Below the pieces are notes generated by a model, which was not told the origin of the DNA, did no database searches, and saw nothing but the letters and a program-made list of their open reading frames with translations. Positions 56,143-64,000 of a stretch of 64,000 bases of DNA are shown one piece after another (within the stretch, counting starts at the first letter, position 1; each line of letters opens with the position of its first letter). The translations under genes and the position numbers were made by a program. Source of the stretch: Leptospira haakeii (lineage in GTDB: Bacteria; Spirochaetota; Leptospiria; Leptospirales; Leptospiraceae); contig NZ_NPEG01000005.1 of assembly GCF_002812045.1 (NCBI RefSeq), positions 124,001-188,000 on the forward strand, written 5' to 3'.

Positions 56143-58524
56143 ATGAGTTTTAGACAAAAAATTTTTCTCATTCTGGGAGCAAGTCAGCTTCTGTTAGTAC
56201 TTATTCTGGCAATCACATTCATCCAAATGATTGACCAAGTTAAAAATGAACCTCAGGACAAACGAGCATTAGACCGCTCACTTGAGTTCAGGAAGGAACT
56301 CAAACATAAGGAAGAAGTCATCCGACTTCTTCTCAAAGAAATAGAAAGAAACCAAAAGACTCTTTCTATTTTAGAAAACGGTTTGGGGAACAGAGGGATT
56401 CTTCAAGCCAACCTGGAATATATCAAAGGGATCATGTCCCAGTATGGTCTTTCCATCTTCGAGATCCACGATAAGACAGGACATGTTTATTTTAGATTCC
56501 ATAGACCGGCGGATTATGGAGATGATAAGTCAGGGCAGAAGATCGTACAAGAAGCACTGCAAGGTAGAATTGCTTCTACCTTAGAGATCGGTCATAGCGG
56601 CCTTGGTCTTAGGGTCACTGCCCCGCTCAAAAACGGCGGGATCATGATGGTCGGCCAGGTGGTGGATGATAAGTTTATCCAAACTATCACAGGTTCCGAA
56701 GATGTTCATCTTGCCATTTATGAAAAAGAAAAACTGATCTCATTTTCGGACGTTACAATCTCCAAATATTTAGGAGATAGAAAACCGAAGGATCTATCAG
56801 GGATTTCCAGATTCACTTTGGAAGGAAGACATTATTATCTCACTCAAGTCCCTTATGAAAACCAAGGATTAAGTAATCTTAAATTAGATTTTGTTCTTTT
56901 GATAGATGAAACTGAACTTTACGAATCTACTAGAAACCTTTGGTTGTATTGCGGGTTGATCGCTCTTGCAGTTTTCGGCGGTATTTTATTCGCATCTTAT
57001 AGATTCTCCAGAGATATTATAGACGCTGTTAAGGCGCTTAACTTCGCAATGCAGAACCCAAATGAGGACGAATCCAAAATTGTGGACTTAAATCGTTCCG
57101 ACGAATTGGGAGAAATGGCGGAAGTTTTCATCGAAATGAAGAAGGACCTTTTGGACCACCAAATGTTCTTGGAAAAGAAGGTGGAAGAGAAGACCAAAGA
57201 ATTACAGGAAACTCTGGATGATCTTCGCGCGTTAAAAGAAAAACAAGACGGGGATTATTATCTGACTTCCCTATTACTTCGCCCTCTTGCCACTACTAAG
57301 TATGAAAGTTCAAATACTAAGATCAGCGGTATCTTAAGACAAAAGAAAACTTTCGTATTCAGAAAAAGAGAAGCGGATATCGGTGGAGATTTAGTTTCCA
57401 TCAGCGAGATCACATTATACGGCAAAAAATATCTGAGCATCATGAACTCGGATGCAATGGGTAAATCCATACAAGGAGCCGGTGGCGCACTCGTAATGGG
57501 AACGGTATTCAAGGCAATCGTAACAAGAACCCAACTCTCCAGAAGTAACCAGAAAAAAACTCCTGAAAAATGGCTGAAAGACTGTTATACGGAATTACAA
57601 AACGTATTCGTTACATTCGACGGTACTATGCTCGTCTCCGCATTACTCTGCCTTCTGGATGAAGAAACGGGAGCTTTATATTCTATTAATGCAGAACATC
57701 CTAATATGGTATTATATAGGGATGCAAAAGCAGGCTTCTTGGATTCCGACTTCCCTATTCGCAAACTTGGTTTTTCGGAAAATACAACTGAACCTTTGGT
57801 AAGAGTTGATAAATTGGAAGCTGGGGATAAGATCTTCTTAGGATCCGACGGAAGAGATGATATTCTTCTTTATGACCCGAATTCTCCCGAGCCTGTAATG
57901 AACGAGGATGAGAACTTATTCTTAAGATTTGTAGAACTTTCCGGCGGAAATCTGGAAGATCTAGAAAGATTGATCAGTGCCGCAGGAGAAATTTCGGACG
58001 ATCTAAGTCTTTTGAGTATAGGTTATAAGGAAGCAGAAGTTTCTTCTTCTCGCACAAAAGCAATTTCGGAAGAATACAACAGACTACTTCAGATCGGTAT
58101 CAAAGAATATAAAAAAGGAAATACCGAAAAAACCAAGGAAGTTTTTGTTCAAGCATTAGCGATAGATGATTCTGATCCTGCTCTTTATAAACAAATGGCA
58201 AGAATCTGTATCAATGCAAAAGAATTCGAAGAAGGGGCAAAATATACGGAAGCCTATCTTTCCAAGATCCCATTCGACAACGAGTATATCTTCTATCTTT
58301 CCTATTGCCTTAGAAAAACTAAGGATTATTGGAAGTCTTTGGAATTTGCGGAAAAACTCAGATCAAGAGAACCTGAAAATATTAGGAACTTAAAACATTT
58401 GGTGGCTCTGTACAGACTTACCGGAAATCGAATGAAGTTCAGAGCTACTATATCCGTTCTAAAATTGATCCTGGCAGACTCGGATCCTAAGGCAAATAAT
58501 TCTTCGGAACCCGCATTGGTTTGA
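56143..58524 (+). CDS. Membrane sensor with HAMP, SpoIIE phosphatase and TPR domains
   Basis: From the ATG at 56143 the protein has 793 residues. A transmembrane helix near the N-terminus (FLILGASQLLLVLILAITFI) is followed by a periplasmic double-Cache-like domain (about 45-270), a second helix (LWLYCGLIALAVFGGILFASY), a HAMP segment and coiled coil, a SpoIIE-type phosphatase, and a C-terminal TPR region. Its phosphatase motifs are altered: EADIGGDLVS is seen in place of GGDFYD and MNSDAMGKS in place of DVSGHG, but SDGRDD and DDLSLLSI remain. It is followed by the NADK2-like and STAS genes, which may be its partners in a phosphorylation switch. Confidence 0.85.
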   Translation: MSFRQKIFLILGASQLLLVLILAITFIQMIDQVKNEPQDKRALDRSLEFRKELKHKEEVIRLLLKEIERNQKTLSILENGLGNRGILQANLEYIKGIMSQYGLSIFEIHDKTGHVYFRFHRPADYGDDKSGQKIVQEALQGRIASTLEIGHSGLGLRVTAPLKNGGIMMVGQVVDDKFIQTITGSEDVHLAIYEKEKLISFSDVTISKYLGDRKPKDLSGISRFTLEGRHYYLTQVPYENQGLSNLKLDFVLLIDETELYESTRNLWLYCGLIALAVFGGILFASYRFSRDIIDAVKALNFAMQNPNEDESKIVDLNRSDELGEMAEVFIEMKKDLLDHQMFLEKKVEEKTKELQETLDDLRALKEKQDGDYYLTSLLLRPLATTKYESSNTKISGILRQKKTFVFRKREADIGGDLVSISEITLYGKKYLSIMNSDAMGKSIQGAGGALVMGTVFKAIVTRTQLSRSNQKKTPEKWLKDCYTELQNVFVTFDGTMLVSALLCLLDEETGALYSINAEHPNMVLYRDAKAGFLDSDFPIRKLGFSENTTEPLVRVDKLEAGDKIFLGSDGRDDILLYDPNSPEPVMNEDENLFLRFVELSGGNLEDLERLISAAGEISDDLSLLSIGYKEAEVSSSRTKAISEEYNRLLQIGIKEYKKGNTEKTKEVFVQALAIDDSDPALYKQMARICINAKEFEEGAKYTEAYLSKIPFDNEYIFYLSYCLRKTKDYWKSLEFAEKLRSREPENIRNLKHLVALYRLTGNRMKFRATISVLKLILADSDPKANNSSEPALV

Positions 58525-58571
58525 TTTTTTTCGTTTTCTAGGAGACCTAGATCCGTCCAAATTGGTAATCC

Positions 58572-59474
58572 ATGTCGGCGGAAATGCGAAAAAAAATCAA
58601 ATCTGTTCTGGTAGTTATCAAAAGAACAAAATACGAATTAGATCTGGAGAGTTACGGCTCTCTGGATGAATTCAAAAGAGTAGCAGAAATCCAAAATGAT
58701 TCCTTCTCTCGGATCTATAATTCCCATCAAAGACAGGTCCAAAGCAGAGAAGAATTAAAACTTACTTTCCCGAATGGAAAGTTTATCTTTCGAGAAGAAT
58801 TAGAAAATATCAATATTGTGGATTATGATTTGGTGATCGCGTTAGGTGGAGATAATCATTTCACCTATGTTGCGCATCATGCCTTGGACAATTTAGTTCT
58901 AGGCTGTAATTCGGATCCTGAAACTTCAGTAGGTGCCCTTCTATCCTTTCATACCTCCGATATCTCAAAGGCGGTCTCCCATAATTGGGAAAATATATTA
59001 ATAGAAGAATGGCCCAGGATCAATGTTAGGATCGAATACCCGAACGGCAAAGCCATTGAAACATTCCAAGGGATCAGCGAAATCTCTATCCGTAATAATA
59101 GTCCCGATTTAACGAGTAGATTTCTGATCTCTCACGAGCAAGTCTCAGAAGAACAGAAATGTTCGGGCCTTCTGGTGTATACCGGAGCGGGTTCTACAGG
59201 TTGGGTTATGTCTTGCGAAAATAAAGACGTAAGCTTTGACAAGCAGGAGCCCTATTTCAAAGTGTACTGTAGAGAGTTGCGTAAGAAGGAAAGTTTCCAG
59301 TACAAGCTGGATCACTTCACGGTTCGCAATTCTTTCCGTCTGATATCCGAAATGCGCGGGGGGATCTCTATCGATTCCTTGGCGGAACGTATTTACGATT
59401 TCCCTCCCGGGGCCAAAGCGGATTTTTCCGTTTCTCCGGAAAGATTGCGGGTGGTGGTGCAAAAACATGGATAG
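58572..59474 (+). CDS. NAD kinase-like protein of the NADK2 type
   Basis: A 300-residue protein. It resembles the mitochondrial NADK2 branch: [17 protein letters not shown] matches the VNSDPERSEGHL segment of that branch, and YTGAGSTGW matches the nucleotide-binding glycine/threonine motif. The key GGDGT motif is GGDNH here (92-96), a notable change. It may be an active NAD(H) kinase with altered donor site, or a related lipid/nucleotide kinase-fold protein. The STAS gene overlaps its 3' end by eight bases. Confidence 0.75.
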   Translation: MSAEMRKKIKSVLVVIKRTKYELDLESYGSLDEFKRVAEIQNDSFSRIYNSHQRQVQSREELKLTFPNGKFIFREELENINIVDYDLVIALGGDNHFTYVAHHALDNLVLGCNSDPETSVGALLSFHTSDISKAVSHNWENILIEEWPRINVRIEYPNGKAIETFQGISEISIRNNSPDLTSRFLISHEQVSEEQKCSGLLVYTGAGSTGWVMSCENKDVSFDKQEPYFKVYCRELRKKESFQYKLDHFTVRNSFRLISEMRGGISIDSLAERIYDFPPGAKADFSVSPERLRVVVQKHG

Positions 59475-59814
59475 TTTGAAAATTCTAGAACAAGATGCTG
59501 GCAAAGAAATCAGAGTGTATTTGGTTTCCGGCCGACTAGACGAATCCACCTTCCCTCTATTTAAGGAAAAAGTATTGGATGTAAGTCATGCAAACAATAC
59601 TGTTCTAAACCTATCCGATCTTAAATATGTTTCCAGTTCCGGAATTCGTGCAATCTTCGAATTAAAGAACAGGCTTACTGGAGAAGGTAAAAAACTTCTA
59701 CTTACAGAAGCCGGAGAGAAAGTCATTCAGATCTTCAATCTATTAGGTCTTTGGAAACCCTTTGCTCATTTCGAAAAAGAAGAAGACGCAATCGCTGCTT
59801 GCCTTAAAAACTAA
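59467..59814 (+). CDS. STAS-domain anti-sigma factor antagonist
   Basis: A 115-residue STAS protein. The phosphorylatable segment is [15 protein letters not shown], with Ser58 next to the Gly as the likely target. In partner-switching systems such proteins bind an anti-sigma kinase when dephosphorylated by an SpoIIE-type phosphatase. The upstream membrane phosphatase and the GAF-phosphatase at 4346 are candidates. No matching anti-sigma kinase gene is in the window. The start overlaps the NADK2-like gene by eight bases. Confidence 0.93.
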   Translation: MDSLKILEQDAGKEIRVYLVSGRLDESTFPLFKEKVLDVSHANNTVLNLSDLKYVSSSGIRAIFELKNRLTGEGKKLLLTEAGEKVIQIFNLLGLWKPFAHFEKEEDAIAACLKN

Positions 59815-60035
59815 ACCTTGACTGCTCCTTGAGTTGAGAACTCGCCCATTCACCCTAAATTCCCTTTCAAGGAATGTCCTAAAAATTGTCCAATATGCAC
59901 GTTATGAAACACGGGCATCGGAAAATATATTGACAAACAGAAAATAATAATATTATAAATTACCTTCCAATTGCGCCCATTTCAGGCAATCAGATGCGCG
60001 GCAGCACAAAAATACGAAGGTGTATTCGATAAATA

Positions 60036-60992
60036 ATGAAAATCAAAAAGTTTTTTACATGGCAGTTCATAATGATCTGCCTATTCTACTCCATGACAGT
60101 AGGCGCTCAGCCTGCTCCCTATAAATTAACAAATCCTGTTTTAATTCGACCTTTCGGCGATTCGATTACATACGGTATCGGATTTACGAATGATTGGCAA
60201 TGCCCAATGTATGAAATCTATCAATACATATGTATGCCTCCCGGAATAAAAGGCGGCGGTTATCGCGGATGGCTGACTTTACTTTCACTAAACGGAGACG
60301 GACTCGTATTTACTACTGAAGGTTACCAAAGTGGGGGCTCTTATTTTCAGCAATGGCTCGTAAACACCCAGACCCACGATGGCTACCCAGGATGGACAGT
60401 GGAAGACCTTACACCGATTGCCGGTAGAGTTAGTTTTTCCGACATCACTTTAGTTCATGCCGGAACAAACGATATGTGGCCAATATTAAAAATCCAAAAT
60501 CCGACAGACGCTCAGATTGATCAACTTGCGACGACAACCGGTCAGAATTTGTTTAAAATGTTAGATGCCTTACTCAACAATAATCCGAAAACCTATATAT
60601 TCGTTGCCCAGATCATTAAGGTAGCTCCTCCTCTTGCAGGTAGCGAAACCGTTAATAAAGTTATTTTTAAATATAATAACTACATAGTGAATAATTGGTA
60701 CAATCTTCCTCCATCCAGCCGAGCCAGAATGGCTCTCGTAGACATGCATCACACGCTGCAACCGGGGCCCGATTACTCTGCTGATGGAATCCATCCTAGC
60801 TCGAAAGGGTATTTAAAAATCGCGTGTTCTTGGATTCGAGCAATCAAAGCTCAACCTGCGAATCAACAAGATCCTTGCAACGGCATCACAACCGGAAAAG
60901 CGGAGAAACAATTAACTCCTTCCGAGGAAGAAACCAAACAAATGACTCCTCCTAAAGATAAGTTAGAGCGGATACTTAAGCGAAAGTTTTGA
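60036..60992 (+). CDS. Secreted SGNH/GDSL hydrolase
   Basis: A 318-residue protein with a signal peptide (about 1-24, ending TVGAQ). The SGNH motifs are block I GDSITYG, block III AGTNDMW and block V DGIHPSSKGY, giving the Ser/Asp/His site. Six cysteines suggest disulfides. The C-terminus is charged and rich in K, E and T. The substrate may be an esterified glycan or lipid. It ends five bases from the convergent PhoX-type gene. Confidence 0.9.
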   Translation: MKIKKFFTWQFIMICLFYSMTVGAQPAPYKLTNPVLIRPFGDSITYGIGFTNDWQCPMYEIYQYICMPPGIKGGGYRGWLTLLSLNGDGLVFTTEGYQSGGSYFQQWLVNTQTHDGYPGWTVEDLTPIAGRVSFSDITLVHAGTNDMWPILKIQNPTDAQIDQLATTTGQNLFKMLDALLNNNPKTYIFVAQIIKVAPPLAGSETVNKVIFKYNNYIVNNWYNLPPSSRARMALVDMHHTLQPGPDYSADGIHPSSKGYLKIACSWIRAIKAQPANQQDPCNGITTGKAEKQLTPSEEETKQMTPPKDKLERILKRKF

Positions 60993-60997
60993 TCAAA

Positions 60998-62668
60998 CTA
61001 AGCTCTTCTAATCGCGACCACTCCTGGCCTAGGAATATCTCCCTTCGTTTTTCTAGGCCAGCGACTTGTAGGAACATCGTAATCCCTTGTATCTTCTCCT
61101 GGATGTTGCACAGATAAGAATAAAAACTCTTCGTCGGGTGTAAACCATGGACCTGTTAGTTCCGCACCGATTGGAGCGGAAGCAAATTGGAAAGCTTTTC
61201 CCGCATCTTCTCCGCTTGTAGGAATAAAGAACATTCCGTTATTCCCGAATTTTTTGAAGATGGATTTACCGAGTAAACGTGTAGTCATATCGCTCACCAT
61301 CCAAAGATTTCCGGAAGAATCAAAAGCCAAATTATCGGGAGAAGAAAATCCACTCTTCCCTCCCCCAGCAACAAACACTTCGAATTCGAAACGAACGGAT
61401 TCAGCATCCGAATTTTCTTCTTTGATACGAACTATCTGTCCGTAAAAATTTCCATGAGAATCGTTATTGGTAAATGATACAAAAACAGATTTATCTAATG
61501 GATGGACTTCCAAGTCTTCCGGTCTATCCATCGGGGTTCCACCTGCGGCTTTTGCAGCATCTCTACATGATACTAACACATCTGCTTGCGTCTTAAATTT
61601 AGGATTTCCTTCTTTATCTTTTGCATTTTTAAGATTCGGATTTTTTTCCAGATCTAACGGAACCCATACACATTTTTCGAAATTACCTACGTATAAAGTC
61701 CCTTGTTCCAAAAGTTCGGAGTTTAATTTTCCCTTTTTAGGATCGTAATTTTTTTCAGAGATAAACTTATATACACATTGGTCCTTAGAGTCATCTCCCA
61801 TATACACGACTAACTTTCCGGAAGGAGAAACAGTTAATGCGGCGTTCTCGTGTGAAAACCTCCCAAGTGCAGTATGTTTTACCGGTGTGGAAGAAGGATC
61901 AAAAGGATCTATTTCTATGATCCAACCGTATTCCTTTGAATCTTCCAGCTTACAATCTTCTACCACCATTTCATAATTCTCTTCGCAAGAAAGAACCGTA
62001 TTCCATAATGTTTGTCCACCCGAACAATTTGCGAATGTCCCATATACTTTTGTTTTACCTGAGATCGTTTCAGAACCTGCCACAGGTCCTTTCAGTTGGA
62101 ATTCCGACCTTCCATTTATCCTTCTTCCGTATTTAGATTCAGGATCTAATACCCAGGCCCCCTTGGATTTACGCAGTCCGATCACTGAACCGCCTAATGA
62201 GTACAGATATTTTTCGATCTGTTCCGGCGTTCTATTATTCGGACCTTTTTGGTTATAATCATAACCGGTTACATAATATTCTAATTCGTTTAAGTATTCG
62301 TGATTGGTCCAAAGAAGTGCCGAGTTTGGATCATTCGGAAATTGAAAGAAGCAGTTAAAATCAGCAGCATAACCGAAAGTGTCCCCCCTAGAATTGATCT
62401 TATCTCCATAAACTGCGATCAGATCGTACGTAAAACCGGCCGCTAAAATTAGATCGTCCTGAGTGTTAGGCTTTAGAGGTTTAAAATTACTTCCCGGAAT
62501 TTTGGAAGAAATATCCTTTTTTGTTTTGGGAGAAGAAGTATGTGTGGACTGTACTTTTTTAGAAGGCTCTTTTGTAGATTCCGAAAGTAGATCCAAAGTC
62601 CGGACTGCAGTCAAAGCAAGCATTCCTTTTCCCATGTATTTTAAAAAGTCCGATCTAGATACCTTCAT
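60998..62668 (-). CDS. PhoX/DUF839 family protein
   Basis: A 556-residue beta-propeller-type protein. WTNHEYLNELE, LSCEENYE, RFSHENAA and RPEDLEVHP are the hallmark pieces of PhoX/DUF839 proteins, which are calcium/iron alkaline phosphatases in the characterised cases. The N-terminus MKVSRSDFLKYMGKGMLALTAV looks like a twin-arginine signal with the S-R-x-D-F-L-K pattern but has only one Arg. Phosphatase activity is likely but not certain. It is divergent from the next membrane protein gene. Confidence 0.88.
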   Translation of the reverse strand: MKVSRSDFLKYMGKGMLALTAVRTLDLLSESTKEPSKKVQSTHTSSPKTKKDISSKIPGSNFKPLKPNTQDDLILAAGFTYDLIAVYGDKINSRGDTFGYAADFNCFFQFPNDPNSALLWTNHEYLNELEYYVTGYDYNQKGPNNRTPEQIEKYLYSLGGSVIGLRKSKGAWVLDPESKYGRRINGRSEFQLKGPVAGSETISGKTKVYGTFANCSGGQTLWNTVLSCEENYEMVVEDCKLEDSKEYGWIIEIDPFDPSSTPVKHTALGRFSHENAALTVSPSGKLVVYMGDDSKDQCVYKFISEKNYDPKKGKLNSELLEQGTLYVGNFEKCVWVPLDLEKNPNLKNAKDKEGNPKFKTQADVLVSCRDAAKAAGGTPMDRPEDLEVHPLDKSVFVSFTNNDSHGNFYGQIVRIKEENSDAESVRFEFEVFVAGGGKSGFSSPDNLAFDSSGNLWMVSDMTTRLLGKSIFKKFGNNGMFFIPTSGEDAGKAFQFASAPIGAELTGPWFTPDEEFLFLSVQHPGEDTRDYDVPTSRWPRKTKGDIPRPGVVAIRRA

Positions 62669-62777
62669 ATCCTAAAAATAATGCACCTGACTCTTTGGAC
62701 CATTCGTTTTTTCTTCCTACAGAAAAAGGAAACTTGGTTGTAATAATCCCTATCGAAAAAGATGATAAAGCTTCAGA

Positions 62778-63272
62778 ATGAAAACGAACTCTACCCCATT
62801 CTATAAAATCCTTTTTATCATGGGCTGGATCTCTCTTGCGTTCTTTCTTCCTCTTTCCGTCGCAGTTTATTGGGAAAACAAAAGTTTAGAATCGATCTAT
62901 AAAAACTTATCTCTTCCGGGAAACAAAGAGTTCGGTGTTCTGGTAGAAAATACAAAGCTCAATAAGTTAGGCAGAACCGTAAATGTGTACACCTATTTGG
63001 TGCCCGACGAACAAGGCAAAAAACACGAGGTCACTGAAGAAGTAGATCAAACCACCAATAGAAGAATGAGAGTGGGAGATACGGTTCAGGTCCGCACCTT
63101 AGTTTGGAATAGTTTCGGAAAAACAAAGATCCTAGGAAGGATTGTGGGAAATACTGCCCCACCTCCAGGTTTCGGCTTTATGCAGGACTTTTTATTATTT
63201 GGGATCTTGTTCTCTTTCGGACTGGTTTTAGTCAGTCTTTACTTCAGAACGTTTAAGGCTGAGGTAGAGTAG
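62778..63272 (+). CDS. DUF3592-like membrane protein
   Basis: A 164-residue protein with a hydrophobic helix near each end (GWISLAFFLPLSVAVYW and FLLFGILFSFGLVLVSLYF). The middle has VLVENTKLNKLGRTVNVYTYLV and a TVQVRTLVWNSFGKTKILGR pattern like the small beta domain of DUF3592. Function unknown. It overlaps the convergent exported protein gene by 20 bases. Confidence 0.75.
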   Translation: MKTNSTPFYKILFIMGWISLAFFLPLSVAVYWENKSLESIYKNLSLPGNKEFGVLVENTKLNKLGRTVNVYTYLVPDEQGKKHEVTEEVDQTTNRRMRVGDTVQVRTLVWNSFGKTKILGRIVGNTAPPPGFGFMQDFLLFGILFSFGLVLVSLYFRTFKAEVE

Positions 63273-63774
63273 TATTATAATTACTATCTCTTTTAAAGAT
63301 CAATTGAACTTGAAACGGAGTTTGAATATATCTGGAAGGGTTCATTTCATAAGAAATAAAACAATAATATTTGTTATACACGATCACATACATATACTCT
63401 TTAAAACGTATATGGCCCATTTGTTTGCGTATACCCCGCATCCAAATAGAATCCTCGAACACCCTTTCGTAACGCACCGAACTCGAATTGACCTTTTTCA
63501 ATTCTTCCGGACTCATTTTTTCCGGATCGACCTTTTTTAATTCGAATTTTAGAGAACGGATCAAATTATATTCTAATTTCTCTTTTTCTATAATATCCGT
63601 ATTTGGAAGAGTTTTGAAATAATATTCAAAGTACTCCTTGTCCAACGACTTTAAGTCACTATGGACTTCTCCTTCGGTTTCGACAGGTTTCCCTTTCCCC
63701 GTATCTTGCGAATATAGGGCCCCAAAAGGTAATAAAACAGAAATGATCAAAATTAGGAAAATCGGTGTCCGCAT
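63253..63774 (-). CDS. Exported protein of unknown function
   Basis: A 173-residue protein with a signal peptide (about 1-22, LPFGALYSQ). The mature part is alpha/beta with a central MSPEELKKVNSSSVRYERVFEDS and aromatic-rich C-terminus. No family is recognised. The last 20 bases are shared with the convergent DUF3592-like gene. Confidence 0.7.
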   Translation of the reverse strand: MRTPIFLILIISVLLPFGALYSQDTGKGKPVETEGEVHSDLKSLDKEYFEYYFKTLPNTDIIEKEKLEYNLIRSLKFELKKVDPEKMSPEELKKVNSSSVRYERVFEDSIWMRGIRKQMGHIRFKEYMYVIVYNKYYCFISYEMNPSRYIQTPFQVQLIFKRDSNYNTTLPQP

Positions 63775-63831
63775 ACCGGTACCAATAAAAATATCGGTAC
63801 GATCTCCGATTTCCCTCCTTTTTTTTCGGAA

Positions 63832-64000
63832 TTAATCCGAGGAAAGATCTTCCAGCAGATCCCTTTGGCGGCGGATCAGATCACTCAATTCATCCTCTCC
63901 AACTAGCTTTGCGCCTAACAATGCAAGATCGTACACAGAACGGGCTAATTTTTCCGCCTTCTCCGGATGTACACCTTTAGAAAGACCAAGTATGTTTTTG
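63832..64000 (-). CDS. htpG: Molecular chaperone HtpG, C-terminal end (partial)
   Basis: The minus strand encodes the last 56 codons of a larger protein, ending ...IRRQRDLLEDLSSD. The piece HPEKAEKLARSVYDLALLGAKLVG matches the extreme C-terminal dimerisation helix of HtpG/Hsp90, where VYDLALL is a common motif. The rest lies beyond the window. The stop is at 63832-63834. Confidence 0.72.
   Translation of the reverse strand, partial: KNILGLSKGVHPEKAEKLARSVYDLALLGAKLVGEDELSDLIRRQRDLLEDLSSD

Noticed and set aside
59815..60035. Possible RNA gene in the 221-bp gap before the SGNH hydrolase
   Set aside because: I saw no tRNA-like or strong terminator structure.
1..64000. tRNA, rRNA, CRISPR, IS element or prophage genes
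   Set aside because: A scan by eye of intergenic regions and of gene content gave no supporting signatures, though short features could be missed without tools.

Overview
The window looks like chromosomal DNA of a Leptospira species. Supporting signs are a DUF1564-type protein, small Leptospira-style lipoproteins, many SpoIIE-type phosphatases joined to GAF, HAMP or kinase-like modules, FecR proteins, a MeaA/MeaB pair, and the moderately AT-rich base composition. By eye the GC content is nearer 40 percent than the 35 percent of L. interrogans, so an intermediate or saprophytic lineage is likely, but I cannot name the species. I saw no rRNA, tRNA, CRISPR array, insertion sequence or prophage.

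Layout. 1-9.4 kb: edge of a secreted protein gene, peroxiredoxin Q, an M61 peptidase, a short-chain dehydrogenase divergent from argB, a GAF-GAF-SpoIIE phosphatase, a phosphofructokinase, and two exported proteins of unknown role. 9.4-16.2 kb: a minus-strand SAM-cycle operon. It holds an ArsR-methyltransferase regulator (SahR-like), ahcY, a FdxA-type ferredoxin, metH and a small CPxxET protein, and a perfect 16-bp palindrome lies just upstream of the regulator. 16.2-25.6 kb: an accessory-looking stretch with DUF1564, FecR, a DNA methyltransferase, an ECF sigma/FecR/HAMP operon, a small lipoprotein, a GH5 glycosidase-patatin pair, and most copies of a short dispersed repeat. A GC-rich locus at 25.33-25.58 kb contains a strong minus-strand promoter, a near-perfect ribosome binding site, a 17-codon ORF and competing hairpins. 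It is the best candidate for something undescribed.

25.6-36.9 kb: an MFS transporter, a diguanylate cyclase, a sodium-solute symporter, a 1758-residue kinase-like/STAND ATPase/GAF/SpoIIE protein whose kinase domain looks dead, and a pair made of an integral membrane protein and an MpaB/Lcp-like oxygenase. 37-48 kb: a FadL-like porin, a DUF1772 protein, a crotonase, a haloalkane dehalogenase-like hydrolase, a NAPE-PLD-like lipoprotein, a fatty acid hydroxylase, a membrane-anchored AraC regulator, a histidine kinase/response regulator pair, a methyltransferase and a polytopic membrane protein. 48-55 kb: meaA-meaB, another polytopic membrane protein, an exported caspase-like/ankyrin protein, and an acyl-CoA desaturase with a clear terminator. 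55-64 kb: a heptad-periodic GTGCCTCTGTG repeat, a HAMP-SpoIIE-TPR phosphatase followed by an NADK2-like protein and a STAS protein, a secreted SGNH hydrolase, a PhoX/DUF839 protein, two exported or membrane proteins, and the tail of htpG.

How the genes work together. Methionine/SAM recycling forms one operon that is probably autoregulated. MeaA and MeaB are a B12 mutase and its GTPase chaperone. Three SpoIIE phosphatases, one STAS protein and an ECF-sigma operon point to partner-switching signalling. The desaturase, hydroxylase, FadL, crotonase and patatin genes give the window a lipid-metabolism flavour that suits an organism living on fatty acids.
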